From positions 1 through 53,856 of the forward strand of contig NZ_QPKF01000007.1 in NCBI RefSeq assembly GCF_003339585.1: a stretch of 53,856 nucleotides of DNA, in the 5' to 3' direction. Source of the DNA: Exiguobacterium sp. RIT594 (GTDB taxonomy: Bacteria; Bacillota; Bacilli; Exiguobacteriales; Exiguobacteriaceae). Positions 30,197 through 43,148 of this stretch are shown piece after piece (position 1 is the stretch's first letter; every line of letters starts with the position of its first letter). The translations under genes and the position numbers were made by a program. The notes beneath the pieces are model-generated. The model searched no databases. It was not told where the DNA came from and was given only the letters and a program-made list of their open reading frames with translations.

Positions 30197-30261
30197 TTGT
30201 CACGCTTTTATGATTAGTGTAAGCTAAGGAAGGTGTACGTTATTCGACGATTCACCTTCCT
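30197..30261 (+). promoter_or_regulatory. Possible tuf promoter and leader hairpin
   Basis: TTGTCA (30197-30202), 17-base spacer, TAAGCT (30220-30225) is a moderate sigma-A candidate. It is followed by AGGAAGGTG (30227-30235)/CACCTTCCT (30253-30261), a 9-bp stem with a 17-base loop and no T run. It could stabilise a separate tuf transcript. Confidence 0.4.
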
Positions 30262-30302
30262 AGTTATAAAATATTATTAGACACATAGAGGAGGAATTCA
30301 GA

Positions 30303-32116
<1,814 letters not shown>

Positions 32117-32184
32117 TTTTTCTTCTATAAATAGTTGATACTAGCCAGAAGATCAAAATCATTCAATATTAGGAGGTGTATCTC

Positions 32185-32811
32185 ATGGCTAAAGGAATCT
32201 TAGGAACTAAACTCGGTATGACACAAATCTTCAACGAGTCAGGCGAAGTAGTACCAGTTACTGTTGTTTCAGTAGAGGGTAACGTTGTTCTTCAATTGAA
32301 GACAATGGAAGTGGACGGTTACGAAGCAGTCCAACTCGGCTTTGGTGATATCAAAGAAGGTCGTCAAAACAAACCGCAAAAAGGTCACGCAGCGAAAGCT
32401 AGTGCGACACCTAAGCGCTTCATTAAAGAAATCCGTACATCTGTAACAGATTTCGAAATCGGTCAAGAGATTAAAGCAGATACTTTCGCTGCAGGCGAAA
32501 TGGTTGATGTAACAGGTACGTCGAAAGGTAAAGGTTTCGCTGGAGCAATCAAGCGTCACAACCAATCACGTGGTCCAATGGCTCACGGTTCGCGTTACCA
32601 CCGTCGCCCAGGTTCAATGGGTCCTGTCGCTCCAAACCGTGTATTCAAAGGGAAATTGCTCCCAGGACGCATGGGTGGAGAGCAAGTCACTGTTCAAAAC
32701 CTTGAAATCGTAAAAGTTGATGTAGAACGCGGCTTACTCCTCGTCAAGGGTGCTATCCCAGGCGCACGTAAGAGCCAAGTTGTCGTCAAAACTGCGGTAA
32801 AAGGCAACTAA
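32185..32811 (+). CDS. rplC: 50S ribosomal protein L3
   Basis: Early assembly protein near the peptidyl transferase centre. The 208-residue protein begins [16 protein letters not shown] and has the extension [19 protein letters not shown] that reaches into the core. ATG 32185 follows AGGAGGTG (32171-32178); the GTG at 32176 overlaps that site. S10 operon. Confidence 0.97.
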   Translation: MAKGILGTKLGMTQIFNESGEVVPVTVVSVEGNVVLQLKTMEVDGYEAVQLGFGDIKEGRQNKPQKGHAAKASATPKRFIKEIRTSVTDFEIGQEIKADTFAAGEMVDVTGTSKGKGFAGAIKRHNQSRGPMAHGSRYHRRPGSMGPVAPNRVFKGKLLPGRMGGEQVTVQNLEIVKVDVERGLLLVKGAIPGARKSQVVVKTAVKGN

Positions 32812-32840
32812 TTTGTTTGCAAGGAAAGGAGGAATAACGA

Positions 32841-33464
32841 ATGCCTAAAGTAGCTTTGCTTAACCAAACAGGTACACAAGTTGGAGACATCGAGTTGGCA
32901 GATGCCGTTTTCGGAATCGAGCCAAACGAAGCAGTCGTATACGATGCAATCGTCATGCAACAAGCTTCACGTCGCCAAGGTACACATGATACAAAAGGTC
33001 GCTCGGAAGTTCGCGGTGGCGGCCGTAAACCATGGAAACAAAAAGGTACTGGTCGTGCACGCCAAGGTTCGATCCGTTCGCCACAATGGGTTGGCGGTGG
33101 AACAGTCTTCGGTCCAACACCACGTTCGTACGCTTATAAACTTCCTAAAAAGGTTCGTCGTCTCGCATTACGTTCAGCACTTTCTTCGAAAGTCGCTAAC
33201 AACGAGTTCATCGTTCTTGAAGGATTGACAATCGATGCTCCGAAAACGAAAGATATGATTTCGGTCTTCGCTGCTCTTTCAATCGAACGTAAAGTCCTCG
33301 TCGTTACTGCTGATTACAACGAGACAGTCGTTCTTTCAACACGCAACATTCCTGGTGTCACAGTCGTTGACGCTGCTGGAGTAAACGTCCTTGATCTTGT
33401 CGCACACGACAAAGTCATCTTCACGAAGGATGCTGTTGCGAGAGTAGAGGAGGTGCTTGCATAA
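32841..33464 (+). CDS. rplD: 50S ribosomal protein L4
   Basis: L4 lines the exit tunnel; in enterobacteria it represses the S10 operon. The 207-residue protein contains the tunnel loop [19 protein letters not shown] near residue 62. AAAGGAGG lies 8 bases before the ATG. Its TAA shares one base with the rplW ATG. Confidence 0.97.
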   Translation: MPKVALLNQTGTQVGDIELADAVFGIEPNEAVVYDAIVMQQASRRQGTHDTKGRSEVRGGGRKPWKQKGTGRARQGSIRSPQWVGGGTVFGPTPRSYAYKLPKKVRRLALRSALSSKVANNEFIVLEGLTIDAPKTKDMISVFAALSIERKVLVVTADYNETVVLSTRNIPGVTVVDAAGVNVLDLVAHDKVIFTKDAVARVEEVLA

Positions 33465-33748
33465 TGGCAAACGCACACGACATTATCAAACGTCCTGTAA
33501 TTACTGAACGCTCAGTGAACCAAATGGCTGAGAAAAAGTACACGTTCGAAGTAGACGTAAAGGCATCTAAGCCACAAATCAAAGATGCAGTTGAAGCGAT
33601 CTTCGGCGTTAAAGTTGAAAAAATCAACACACTTATCTCAAAACCAAAAGCAAAACGCGTAGGTCGTCACGCTGGTTACACAGCACGCCGCAAAAAAGCG
33701 GTCGTCACGCTTACTGCAGATAGCAAAGAACTCGATTACCTCGGTTAA
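33464..33748 (+). CDS. rplW: 50S ribosomal protein L23
   Basis: L23 at the tunnel exit, docking site for trigger factor and SRP. The 94-residue protein has [19 protein letters not shown] near residue 10 and [28 protein letters not shown] precedes the ATG inside rplD. Translationally coupled by a 1-base overlap. Confidence 0.97.
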   Translation: MANAHDIIKRPVITERSVNQMAEKKYTFEVDVKASKPQIKDAVEAIFGVKVEKINTLISKPKAKRVGRHAGYTARRKKAVVTLTADSKELDYLG

Positions 33749-33780
33749 TCGGTACTCTGTAGAAAAGGAGGGAACTCTCG

Positions 33781-34611
33781 ATGGGAATTAAAAAGTTTAA
33801 ACCGACCACTAACGGTCGTCGTAATATGACTGCGCTTGACTTTGCTGAGATTACGGCTTCACGTCCTGAAAAATCGTTAACTGAAAAGCTTTCGAAAAAG
33901 GGCGGACGTAACAACCAAGGTCGCTTGACAGTACGTCACCAAGGTGGCGGACACAAACGTAAATACCGTATCATCGACTTCAAACGGAACAAGGATGGCA
34001 TCGCTGGCCGTATCGCTACAATCGAGTACGATCCGAACCGCTCTGCAAACATCGCTCTTGTCCACTACATCGATGGTGAAAAACGCTACATCCTCGCACC
34101 TAAAGGATTGAAAGTTGACATGCAAGTCATGTCAGGAGTTGAGGCTGACATTAAAGTCGGTAACGCTCTTCCACTTTCAAACATCCCAGTTGGTACATTG
34201 ATCCACAACATCGAACTTAAGCCAGGTAAAGGTGGTCAGCTCGTTCGTTCAGCTGGTACTTCTGCTCAGCTTCTCGGTAAAGATGGTAAATACGCGATCG
34301 TTCGTCTCCAATCAGGCGAAACACGTATGATCCTTGCTACTTGCCGTGCAACAGTCGGCGCTGTCGGTAATGAAGAGCACGAGCTCGTCAATATCGGTAA
34401 AGCTGGTCGTTCACGCTGGCTCGGAAAACGTCCTACAGTTCGTGGTTCTGTAATGAACCCAGTTGATCACCCACACGGTGGTGGTGAAGGACGTGCTCCA
34501 ATCGGTCGTTCGGGCCCACTTACTCCTTGGGGTAAACCGGCACTCGGATACAAAACTCGTAAGAAAAACAAAGCGAGCGATAAATATATCGTCCGTCGTT
34601 CTAAAAAATAA
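33781..34611 (+). CDS. rplB: 50S ribosomal protein L2
   Basis: L2 supports subunit joining and peptidyl transfer. The 276-residue protein has the N-terminal [17 protein letters not shown], the zinc-free SH3 core, and the conserved C-terminal [18 protein letters not shown] with its key histidine near residue 230. AAAGGAGGG precedes the ATG. S10 operon. Confidence 0.97.
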   Translation: MGIKKFKPTTNGRRNMTALDFAEITASRPEKSLTEKLSKKGGRNNQGRLTVRHQGGGHKRKYRIIDFKRNKDGIAGRIATIEYDPNRSANIALVHYIDGEKRYILAPKGLKVDMQVMSGVEADIKVGNALPLSNIPVGTLIHNIELKPGKGGQLVRSAGTSAQLLGKDGKYAIVRLQSGETRMILATCRATVGAVGNEEHELVNIGKAGRSRWLGKRPTVRGSVMNPVDHPHGGGEGRAPIGRSGPLTPWGKPALGYKTRKKNKASDKYIVRRSKK

Positions 34612-34624
34612 TTACGTGATTTCT

Positions 34625-34646
34625 GAACGGTTCGCAGGAACCGTTC
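34625..34646 (+). other. Hairpin between rplB and rpsS
   Basis: Perfect 9-bp stem GAACGGTTC (34625-34633)/GAACCGTTC (34638-34646) with a 4-base loop and no T run, 12 bases before the rpsS binding site. It is the only such hairpin inside the S10 block and may mark RNA processing. Confidence 0.55.
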
Positions 34647-34674
34647 CTGAATCATGCCAAAGGGAGGTACAACT

Positions 34675-34953
34675 ATGGGTCGCAGCTTGAAAAAAGGTCC
34701 ATTTGCAGATCACCATTTGCTCGCTAAGGTTGACAAAGCCAACGAAGCTGGTGACAAGCATGTTATCAAAACTTGGTCACGCCGTTCTACAATCTTCCCA
34801 GAGTTCATCGGTCACACGATCGCTGTCTACGATGGTCGTAAACACGTACCGGTTTACGTGACAGAAGATATGGTCGGTCACAAACTTGGTGAATTCGCGC
34901 CAACACGTTCTTACAAAGGACATGCTGGAAACGATAAGAAGACTAAACGTTAA
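34675..34953 (+). CDS. rpsS: 30S ribosomal protein S19
   Basis: S19 forms the head bridge to the large subunit with S13. The 92-residue protein begins [16 protein letters not shown] and has [22 protein letters not shown] 34675 follows AAAGGGAGGT (34659-34668); the ATG at 34654 lies upstream of this site. Confidence 0.96.
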   Translation: MGRSLKKGPFADHHLLAKVDKANEAGDKHVIKTWSRRSTIFPEFIGHTIAVYDGRKHVPVYVTEDMVGHKLGEFAPTRSYKGHAGNDKKTKR

Positions 34954-34973
34954 TCTGAGGGGAGGTACTCATT

Positions 34974-35306
34974 ATGCAATCAAAAGCATCGGCTAATATG
35001 GTTCGCATTGCTCCTCGTAAGGCACGTCTAGTAGTAGACTTAATCCGCGGGAAGCAAATCGGTGAAGCACTTTCGATTCTTGCTTACACGAACAAGGCAG
35101 CAACGCCAATCGTTGAGAAAGTATTGAAATCGGCAATCGCGAACGCTGAGCACAACTTCGACATGAACATCGAAAACCTCGTAGTAACAGAGGCTTACGT
35201 CAACGAAGGTCCAACGCTCAAACGTTTCCGCCCACGTGCAATGGGTCGCGCAAGCCGCATCAACAAACGTACGAGCCACGTTCACATCGTGGTATCTGAA
35301 AAATAA
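34974..35306 (+). CDS. rplV: 50S ribosomal protein L22
   Basis: L22 contributes to the tunnel constriction where macrolides bind. The 110-residue protein has [18 protein letters not shown] near residue 10 and the tunnel hairpin region [19 protein letters not shown] near 84; no insertion or deletion is evident in the loop. GGGGAGGT precedes the ATG. Confidence 0.97.
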   Translation: MQSKASANMVRIAPRKARLVVDLIRGKQIGEALSILAYTNKAATPIVEKVLKSAIANAEHNFDMNIENLVVTEAYVNEGPTLKRFRPRAMGRASRINKRTSHVHIVVSEK

Positions 35307-35318
35307 GGAGGGATTACC

Positions 35319-35975
35319 GTGGGTCAGAAGATTAACCCAACTGGTCTTCGCGTAGGTATCATCAAAGACTGGGAATCACGTTGGTTCGCAGATAAAGACT
35401 ATGCTGATCTCCTTCATGAAGACTACGTAGTTCGTGAATATATCGAAAAACGTCTTAAAGACGCTAGTGTCTCTAAAGTTGAAATCGAGCGCGCAGCAAA
35501 CCGCTTGAACATCTCACTTCACACTGCTAAGCCGGGTATGGTTATCGGTAAAGGCGGTTCTGAAATCGAAACACTTCGTACAGACATCACTAACCTTGCA
35601 AAAGGCAAACGCGTTCACGTTAACGTCGTTGAAGTGAAAAACCCGGATGCAGTTGCTAAACTTGTCGCTGAGAACATCGCACGCCAACTTGAAGGCCGTG
35701 TATCGTTCCGTCGTGCAATGAAGCAATCAATCCAACGCTCGATGCGTTCAGGTATCAAAGGAATCAAGACTGAAGTTTCTGGTCGTCTTGGCGGCGCTGA
35801 TATCGCTCGTTCAGAGAAGTATTCAGAAGGAACAGTTCCACTTCATACACTCCGTGCAGACATCGATTACGGTACTGCTGAAGCTGATACAACTTACGGC
35901 AAAATTGGCGTAAAAGTATGGCTCCACCACGGTGAAGTGCTTCCTACGAAAAAAGCAGCATCTAACGAACAATAA
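35319..35975 (+). CDS. rpsC: 30S ribosomal protein S3
   Basis: S3 at the mRNA entry site. The 218-residue protein begins [20 protein letters not shown] and carries the KH-domain motif [13 protein letters not shown] near residue 76. It starts with GTG at 35319 after AAGGAGGG. S10 operon. Confidence 0.97.
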   Translation: MGQKINPTGLRVGIIKDWESRWFADKDYADLLHEDYVVREYIEKRLKDASVSKVEIERAANRLNISLHTAKPGMVIGKGGSEIETLRTDITNLAKGKRVHVNVVEVKNPDAVAKLVAENIARQLEGRVSFRRAMKQSIQRSMRSGIKGIKTEVSGRLGGADIARSEKYSEGTVPLHTLRADIDYGTAEADTTYGKIGVKVWLHHGEVLPTKKAASNEQ

Positions 35976-36008
35976 TCCACATCCGTCTAGGGAAGGAGGC
36001 AACACAAC

Positions 36009-36446
36009 ATGTTGTTACCAAAACGTGTAAAATATCGTCGTGTTCACCGCGGCAACATGCGTGGTAAAGCGAAACGTGGTACTACAGTACACTTCGGCGA
36101 GTTCGGTATCCAAGCTCAAGAAGCTAGCTGGATCACTAGCCGTCAAATCGAATCAGCGCGTATCGCGATGACTCGTTATATGAAACGTGGTGGTAAAGTG
36201 TGGATCAAGATTTTCCCACATAAACCATACACTAAAAAACCTCTTGAAGTCCGAATGGGTTCAGGTAAAGGTGCTCCGGAGGGCTGGGTTGCAGTCGTCA
36301 AACCGGGGAAAGTAATGTTCGAAATCGCAGGAGTATCGGAAGAGATCGCACGCGAAGCTCTCCGTCTTGCATCACACAAACTTCCAGTAAAATGTAAGTT
36401 CGTAAAACGTGAAGAAAATGGTGGTGATACGAATGAAAGCAACTGA
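36009..36446 (+). CDS. rplP: 50S ribosomal protein L16
   Basis: L16 near the A-site tRNA. The 145-residue protein starts [19 protein letters not shown] and has [19 protein letters not shown] near residue 76. GAAGGAGGC precedes the ATG. Its last 14 bases overlap rpmC, indicating coupling. Confidence 0.97.
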   Translation: MLLPKRVKYRRVHRGNMRGKAKRGTTVHFGEFGIQAQEASWITSRQIESARIAMTRYMKRGGKVWIKIFPHKPYTKKPLEVRMGSGKGAPEGWVAVVKPGKVMFEIAGVSEEIAREALRLASHKLPVKCKFVKREENGGDTNESN

Positions 36447-36636
36447 TCTCCGTCAGCAAACTACAGAAGAGCTCAACGGTAAAGTCGGTTCGTGGAAAGA
36501 AGAGTTGTTCAACCTTCGTTTCCAACTTGCGACTGGTCAGCTTGAGAACCCTGCTCGTATCCGTGAAGTGCGCAAGTCGATTGCACGCGCGAAAACCGTT
36601 CTTCGTGAACGCGAACTCGGCATCAACAACGCATAA
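36433..36636 (+). CDS. rpmC: 50S ribosomal protein L29
   Basis: L29 at the tunnel exit beside L23. The 67-residue helical hairpin begins [18 protein letters not shown] and has the family core [22 protein letters not shown] 36433 lies inside the end of rplP after the weak GGTGGTG (36420-36426); translation probably depends on ribosomes finishing rplP. An ATG at 36409 is rejected. Confidence 0.95.
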   Translation: MKATDLRQQTTEELNGKVGSWKEELFNLRFQLATGQLENPARIREVRKSIARAKTVLRERELGINNA

Positions 36637-36667
36637 TTCACTCGGATTCTGAGAGGAGGAACACTCA

Positions 36668-36931
36668 ATGGAACGCACAAACAACCGCAAAGTGTTAACT
36701 GGACGCGTCGTATCTGACAAAATGGATAAAACGATCGTAGTTACAGTTGAGACTAAAGTAAAGCATAAGCTCTACGGCAAACGCGTAAACTACTCTAAGA
36801 AGTACAAAACGCATGATGAAAACAACACAGCTAAAGTCGGTGACGTCGTACGCATTCAAGAAACACGTCCACTTTCTAAAGACAAACGTTTCCGTCTCGT
36901 AGAAGTCGTCGAAAAAGCAGTAATCATCTAA
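36668..36931 (+). CDS. rpsQ: 30S ribosomal protein S17
   Basis: Primary 16S rRNA-binding OB-fold protein. The 87-residue product has [19 protein letters not shown] near residue 10 and [19 protein letters not shown] near 58. GAGAGGAGG precedes the ATG. spc block. Confidence 0.97.
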   Translation: MERTNNRKVLTGRVVSDKMDKTIVVTVETKVKHKLYGKRVNYSKKYKTHDENNTAKVGDVVRIQETRPLSKDKRFRLVEVVEKAVII

Positions 36932-36955
36932 ACTCTAATTAGTTCGGATGAATAA

Positions 36956-37348
<393 letters not shown>

Positions 37349-37382
37349 TTCCAAAGAATTCCTACAAGGAGGTGCTCTAACG

Positions 37383-37694
37383 ATGCATGTCAAAAAAGGT
37401 GATAAAGTTCAGGTTATGACTGGTAAAGATAAAGGCAAACAAGGTGTTGTCCTTACTGCTATGCCTAAAAAAGATCGCATTATCGTCGAAGGCGTTAACA
37501 TGATCAAAAAACACTCAAAACCTTCTCAACTCAACCCGCAAGGCGGAATTGTCGAGAAAGAAGCACCGATTCACGTATCGAACGTTATGCTCATCGACCC
37601 TAAGACAGGAAACCCAACACGCGTTGGTTTCACTGTGGTTGACGGCAAGAAAGTACGTATCGCTAAAAAATCGGGCGAAGCTTTAGATAAATAA
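37383..37694 (+). CDS. rplX: 50S ribosomal protein L24
   Basis: Assembly initiator protein with a KOW fold. The 103-residue protein begins [20 protein letters not shown] and has [29 protein letters not shown] precedes the ATG. spc block. Confidence 0.97.
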   Translation: MHVKKGDKVQVMTGKDKGKQGVVLTAMPKKDRIIVEGVNMIKKHSKPSQLNPQGGIVEKEAPIHVSNVMLIDPKTGNPTRVGFTVVDGKKVRIAKKSGEALDK

Positions 37695-37725
37695 GAAGAT
37701 TTAAAGAAAGGAGGTCCACTTTCTG

Positions 37726-38265
37726 ATGAACCGTTTAAAAGCTAAATACCAAGACGAAATCGTCAAAGTAATGATGGAGAAATTCAACTATACTTCTGTA
37801 ATGCAAGCGCCGAAAGTCGATAAGATCGTAATCAACATGGGTGTTGGTGACGCTGTTACGAACACGAAAGCACTTGACATGGCAGTCGAAGAGCTTCAGC
37901 TCCTCACTGGTCAGAAGCCACTCATCACGAAAGCTAAGAAATCAATCGCTGGTTTCAAACTTCGTGAAGGTATGCCAATCGGCGCGAAGGTAACACTTCG
38001 TGGAGAGCGCATGTATGAGTTCCTCGACAAGTTGATCAACGTGTCACTTCCACGTGTACGTGACTTCCGTGGTGTATCGAAGAAATCATTCGATGGCCGT
38101 GGTAACTACACGCTAGGCGTGAAGGAACAATTGATCTTCCCAGAGATCGACTACGATCGCGTATCTAAAGTCCGTGGTATGGACATCGTTATCGTTACAA
38201 CTGCTAATACGGATGAAGAGTCACGTGAGCTTCTCACAGCACTCGGCATGCCATTCCAAAAATAA
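37726..38265 (+). CDS. rplE: 50S ribosomal protein L5
   Basis: Binds 5S rRNA in the central protuberance. The 179-residue protein has [18 protein letters not shown] near residue 32, [20 protein letters not shown] and the C-terminal [22 protein letters not shown] precedes the ATG. Confidence 0.97.
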   Translation: MNRLKAKYQDEIVKVMMEKFNYTSVMQAPKVDKIVINMGVGDAVTNTKALDMAVEELQLLTGQKPLITKAKKSIAGFKLREGMPIGAKVTLRGERMYEFLDKLINVSLPRVRDFRGVSKKSFDGRGNYTLGVKEQLIFPEIDYDRVSKVRGMDIVIVTTANTDEESRELLTALGMPFQK

Positions 38266-38279
38266 GGGAGGCCGCACAC

Positions 38280-38549
38280 ATGGCTAAGAAATCAATGATC
38301 GCACGTGAAGTAAAACGCCAAGCACTCGTAGAGCGCTACGCTGAACAACGCGCAGAATTGAAAGCACAAGGCGACTACATCGGCTTGAGCAAACTCCCAC
38401 GTAACTCTTCAGCGGTTCGTTTACACAACCGTTGCAGTATCACTGGCCGTCCACACGGTTACATTGGTAAATTCGGTATCAGCCGTATTAAGTTCCGTGA
38501 TCTTGCTCATAAAGGTCAAATCCCTGGTGTTAAAAAAGCAAGCTGGTAA
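38280..38549 (+). CDS. rpsN: 30S ribosomal protein S14, long zinc-free form
   Basis: The 89-residue protein starts [20 protein letters not shown] and ends [17 protein letters not shown]. It has a single cysteine ([18 protein letters not shown]), hence no CxxC pairs. B. subtilis encodes a 61-residue four-cysteine zinc S14 (RpsZ) at this spc position and keeps the 89-residue form elsewhere under zinc control. Here the zinc-free form occupies the main operon. GGGAGG precedes the ATG. Confidence 0.95.
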   Translation: MAKKSMIAREVKRQALVERYAEQRAELKAQGDYIGLSKLPRNSSAVRLHNRCSITGRPHGYIGKFGISRIKFRDLAHKGQIPGVKKASW

Positions 38550-38580
38550 TTCATTAAAGTTGTGAAAGGAGGTACATCGC

Positions 38581-38979
38581 ATGGTTATGACAGATCCGAT
38601 TGCAGATATGCTTACACGCATTCGTAATGCAAACATGGTTCGCCATGAGAAGTTGGAAATGCCAGCTTCTACAATCAAACGTGAAGTCGCTGAAATCCTC
38701 AAACGTGAAGGTTTCATCCGCGATGTTGAATATCTCGAGGACAGCAAACAAGGTACGCTCCGCGTATTCCTTAAGTACGGCGCAAGCAACGAACGCGTCA
38801 TCACTGGACTCAAACGTATCTCGAAACCAGGTCTTCGCGTTTACGCGAAAGCTGATGAAATCCCGAAAGTACTCGGTGGTCTCGGAATCGCTATCGTTTC
38901 AACATCTAAAGGTGTTATGACAGACAAAGAAGCTCGCCAACAAAAAGTCGGCGGCGAAGTGATCGCATACATCTGGTAA
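38581..38979 (+). CDS. rpsH: 30S ribosomal protein S8
   Basis: S8 binds the central domain of 16S rRNA and in E. coli represses the spc operon. The 132-residue protein starts [18 protein letters not shown] and ends in [19 protein letters not shown] then a Trp tail. AAAGGAGGT precedes ATG 38581. Confidence 0.97.
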   Translation: MVMTDPIADMLTRIRNANMVRHEKLEMPASTIKREVAEILKREGFIRDVEYLEDSKQGTLRVFLKYGASNERVITGLKRISKPGLRVYAKADEIPKVLGGLGIAIVSTSKGVMTDKEARQQKVGGEVIAYIW

Positions 38980-39010
38980 TTCACGCATAAAAAGAACGGA
39001 GGTGTCTTAA

Positions 39011-39547
39011 ATGTCACGTATTGGTAAAAAGCCGGTCGTTATCCCAGCAGGCGTTACAGTAACAGTTGAAAACAGCACAGTTACGGTAAAAGGTCCTAAA
39101 GGTGAACTCACACGTGAGTTCAACCCGACTATGGCTATCAACGTAGAAGGTAATGAATTGACTGTCACTCGTCCAAACGACGAGAAAGCTAACCGTACAA
39201 TCCACGGAACGACTCGTGCGCTTATCGCGAACATGGTCGAAGGTGTAAACAACGGTTTCGCTAAGACACTCGATATCCAAGGTGTTGGTTACCGTGCTCA
39301 AAAACAAGGTAACAAAATCGTACTCAACCTCGGTTATTCACACCCAATCGAGTACACTCCGGAACAAGGCATTGAAGTCGAAGTTCCTACGAATACGCAA
39401 ATCATCGTCCGCGGAATCAACAAAGAGCGTGTTGGACACGTTGCTGCATTGATCCGTTCGTACCGTCAGCCTGAGCCGTACAAAGGTAAAGGAATTCGTT
39501 ACAGTGATGAAGTCGTTCGTCGTAAAGAAGGTAAAACAGGTAAGTAA
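39011..39547 (+). CDS. rplF: 50S ribosomal protein L6
   Basis: L6 near the factor-binding site. The 178-residue protein begins [20 protein letters not shown] and ends with [28 protein letters not shown] precedes the ATG. spc block. Confidence 0.97.
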   Translation: MSRIGKKPVVIPAGVTVTVENSTVTVKGPKGELTREFNPTMAINVEGNELTVTRPNDEKANRTIHGTTRALIANMVEGVNNGFAKTLDIQGVGYRAQKQGNKIVLNLGYSHPIEYTPEQGIEVEVPTNTQIIVRGINKERVGHVAALIRSYRQPEPYKGKGIRYSDEVVRRKEGKTGK

Positions 39548-39584
39548 TTCGTTGATACGAATTGACCGGAAAGGAGTGGCATAA

Positions 39585-39935
39585 ATGATCTCAAAGGCAA
39601 ACAAAAATGCTACGCGTAAAAAGCGTCATGGTCGTGTACGTCGTACAATCATCGGGACTGCAGCTCGTCCACGCTTGAATGTATTCCGTTCGAACAAGAA
39701 CATTTACGTACAAGTCATTGACGATGCAACACATGCAACACTCGCATCTGCATCATCACTCGACCTTGAAAAAGGCAACACGACTGACGCTGCATCAGCA
39801 GTTGGTAAGCTTGCAGCTGAACGCGCTCTTGAAAAAGGTATTGAAACAGTCGTTTTCGACCGTGGAGGATATCTCTATCATGGACGTATCAAAGCAGTAG
39901 CTGAAGCAGCTCGTGAAGCTGGTCTCAAATTCTAA
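39585..39935 (+). CDS. rplR: 50S ribosomal protein L18
   Basis: 5S rRNA-binding protein of the central protuberance. The 116-residue protein has [20 protein letters not shown] near residue 26 and ends in [20 protein letters not shown] plus REAGLKF. GGAAAGGAGTGG precedes the ATG. Confidence 0.97.
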   Translation: MISKANKNATRKKRHGRVRRTIIGTAARPRLNVFRSNKNIYVQVIDDATHATLASASSLDLEKGNTTDAASAVGKLAAERALEKGIETVVFDRGGYLYHGRIKAVAEAAREAGLKF

Positions 39936-39957
39936 AAGAAAAGGAGGGAACCTCTAC

Positions 39958-40458
39958 ATGCGCCAGTTAGAAATTAACATGGATCAACTCGAAGAACGCG
40001 TTGTTACTGTAAACCGCGTCGCGAAAGTAGTAAAAGGTGGCCGTCGCTTCCGTTTTGCTGCACTCGTCGTCGTAGGTGACAAGAATGGTCACGTAGGTTT
40101 CGGTACGGGTAAAGCTCAGGAAGTGCCTGAAGCGATCCGTAAAGCAATCGAAGATGCAAAGAAAAACATGGTTAACGTTCCAATCGTTAACACTACAATT
40201 CCACACGAAATCAACGGAATTTTCGGTGCAGGTCACGTCTTCTTGAAACCTGCTTCTGAAGGTACTGGAGTCATCGCTGGTGGCCCAGTTCGTGCGGTTC
40301 TCGAATTAGCGGGAATCAACGACATTCTTTCGAAATCACTTGGATCAAGCACTCCAATCAACATGGTTCGTGCGACTGTTAAAGGTCTCACTTCACTTAA
40401 ACGTGCTGAAGACGTTGCGAAACTCCGCGGTAAAACCGTCGAAGAACTTCGCGGTTAA
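39958..40458 (+). CDS. rpsE: 30S ribosomal protein S5
   Basis: S5 aids fidelity and mRNA unwinding at the entry. The 166-residue protein has [20 protein letters not shown] near residue 21, the site region of spectinomycin, and [23 protein letters not shown] 39958 follows AAAAGGAGGG (39939-39948); an in-frame start at 39913 lies within rplR and is rejected. Confidence 0.97.
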   Translation: MRQLEINMDQLEERVVTVNRVAKVVKGGRRFRFAALVVVGDKNGHVGFGTGKAQEVPEAIRKAIEDAKKNMVNVPIVNTTIPHEINGIFGAGHVFLKPASEGTGVIAGGPVRAVLELAGINDILSKSLGSSTPINMVRATVKGLTSLKRAEDVAKLRGKTVEELRG

Positions 40459-40476
40459 GAAAGGGAGGGAATACAG

Positions 40477-40662
40477 ATGGCGAAACTCGCAGTTACCCTC
40501 ACACGCAGCATGATCGGTCGTCCGGAGAACCAACGCGTTACTACTCGTACGCTTGGTCTCCGTAAGATGCACCAAACTGTTGTCGTACCTGACAACGCTG
40601 CTATGCGTGGGATGATTAACCACGTGTCACACTTATTGACAGTTAAAGAAATTCAAGAGTAA
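40477..40662 (+). CDS. rpmD: 50S ribosomal protein L30
   Basis: A 61-residue protein matching L30: [20 protein letters not shown] then [28 protein letters not shown] precedes the ATG. spc block between rpsE and rplO. Confidence 0.96.
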   Translation: MAKLAVTLTRSMIGRPENQRVTTRTLGLRKMHQTVVVPDNAAMRGMINHVSHLLTVKEIQE

Positions 40663-40668
40663 TACGTT

Positions 40669-40677
40669 TGATATAAT
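40669..40677 (+). promoter_or_regulatory. Possible internal extended -10 before rplO
   Basis: TGATATAAT is a full consensus extended -10 element in the rpmD-rplO gap. No -35 is found at the right distance, and the predicted start near 40684 would fall in the rplO binding site, so any promoter would serve mainly secY-adk-map. Confidence 0.25.
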
Positions 40678-40698
40678 TTTATGAGGAGGTGCCCCACT

Positions 40699-41139
40699 AT
40701 GAAACTCCATGAATTGAAACCAGCTGCTGGTTCACGTTCAGAACGCAACCGTGTAGGTCGCGGTATGTCTTCTGGTAACGGTAAGACTTCTGGCCGTGGT
40801 CACAAAGGTCAAAAAGCTCGTTCAGGCGGTGGTGTTCGTCCAGGTTTCGAAGGTGGACAAAACCCACTTTTCCGTCGTTTACCAAAACGCGGCTTCAACA
40901 ACCCGACTCGTAAAGAGTTCGCGGTTATCAACCTTGACACACTTAACCGTTTTGAAGATGGAACGGAAGTAACACCAGAACTTCTTATCGAGACTCGCGC
41001 AGTCAAAGGTATGAAGGATGGCGTGAAGATCCTTTCTAACGGTAAGATTGAAAAGAAACTGACAGTAAAAGCTCACAAGTTCTCCGAAGCTGCGAAGCAA
41101 GCGATCGAAGCTGCCGGCGGTACGGTTGAGGTGATCTAA
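40699..41139 (+). CDS. rplO: 50S ribosomal protein L15
   Basis: Late-assembly protein. The 146-residue product starts [20 protein letters not shown], with the Gly/Lys/Arg-rich segment [20 protein letters not shown] and a C-terminal globular domain. ATG 40699 follows GAGGAGGTG (40683-40691). Its TAA shares a base with the secY ATG. Confidence 0.97.
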
Positions 41140-42428
41140 TGTTTCAAGCGATCTCCAATATGTGGCGCGTAGCCGACATTCGTCGGCGCATTCTCTTTAC
41201 CCTGGCTCTGATTATCGTGTTCCGTATCGGAGCACATATCCCGGTCCCAATGGTAAACACTGAAGTATTCAAGATTGACCAGAATGGTATTCTTGGTTTC
41301 TTGAATTCCTTCGGCGGGAATGCTTTGCAGAATTTCTCACTCTTTGCGATGGGAATCATGCCGTATATCACGGCCTCGATCGTTGTCCAACTCTTACAGA
41401 TGGACGTTGTTCCAAAGTTTGCCGAATGGGCAAAACAAGGAGAGGCGGGCCGTAAGAAGTTAGCAACGGTAACGCGCTATGGAACGATCGTACTCGGCTT
41501 AGTCCAAGCGTTTGGAATCGCGCTTGGATTTAACCGTATCTACCCAGGTCTTGTCGATGAGCAATACGGCACCTGGACGTACGTTATGATTGCACTTGTT
41601 TTGACGGCGGGTACCGCATTCTTGATGTTCCTCGGTGAACTCATCACGGAGAAGGGCATTGGTAACGGGATATCAATGATCATCTTCGCTGGGATTGTCG
41701 CAGGCTTCCCGAACGCGTTCCGTCAGATCTATGAAACAAAGCTCCAAAATGCAGGGGATGCTTTGTTTGTCAATGTGCTTTATATCGTACTGTTGCTTTT
41801 AATCATCATCGCGGTCATCGTCGGAGTCATCTATGTGCAGCAAGCTGCCCGTAAGATTCCGATCCAGTACGCTAAGCGTACGGTGAACCGTGCACCAGTA
41901 GGCGGTCAATCGACACACTTGCCGATTAAACTGAATGCTGCTGGTGTTATCCCAGTTATCTTCGCTGTATCGTTCATGGTGACGCCACCAACGGTTGCAA
42001 GTTTCTTTGCAAGTCCGGAAAATGCGACGAAGATCCGTGACATTTTCGACTATACGAGTCCAATCGGTATGTCGATCTATGTGGCACTGATCATCGCGTT
42101 TTCTTACTTCTATACATTTGTTCAGGTTAATCCGGAACAAATGGCAGAGAACCTTCAAAAGCAAGGCGGGTACATTCCTGGTATTCGTCCTGGTAAGCAA
42201 ACGGAACAGTACATCACGAAGATCCTGTACCGTCTGACATTCTTCGGCTCACTCTTCCTCGCTGTCATCGCGGTGACGCCAACGTTCTTTATTAAGTTCG
42301 CTGGTTTACCGAACTCGGTGCAGATTGGTGGAACAAGCTTGTTGATCGTCATCGGTGTAGGTCTTGAGACGATGAAACAGATTGAAAGTCAACTGGTTAA
42401 ACGACACTACAAAGGCTTTATCCGATAA
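41139..42428 (+). CDS. secY: Preprotein translocase subunit SecY
   Basis: Pore subunit of the Sec channel in the cytoplasmic membrane. The 429-residue protein has about ten membrane segments, starting with RILFTLALIIVFRIGAHIPV, the plug region, AMGIMPYITASIVVQLLQM for the lateral gate, and the cytoplasmic loop GIRPGKQTEQYI near residue 350. Coupled to rplO by a 1-base overlap. Works with SecE, encoded at 15167. Confidence 0.97.
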   Translation: MFQAISNMWRVADIRRRILFTLALIIVFRIGAHIPVPMVNTEVFKIDQNGILGFLNSFGGNALQNFSLFAMGIMPYITASIVVQLLQMDVVPKFAEWAKQGEAGRKKLATVTRYGTIVLGLVQAFGIALGFNRIYPGLVDEQYGTWTYVMIALVLTAGTAFLMFLGELITEKGIGNGISMIIFAGIVAGFPNAFRQIYETKLQNAGDALFVNVLYIVLLLLIIIAVIVGVIYVQQAARKIPIQYAKRTVNRAPVGGQSTHLPIKLNAAGVIPVIFAVSFMVTPPTVASFFASPENATKIRDIFDYTSPIGMSIYVALIIAFSYFYTFVQVNPEQMAENLQKQGGYIPGIRPGKQTEQYITKILYRLTFFGSLFLAVIAVTPTFFIKFAGLPNSVQIGGTSLLIVIGVGLETMKQIESQLVKRHYKGFIR

Positions 42429-43147
<719 letters not shown>

Positions 43148-43148
<1 letters not shown>

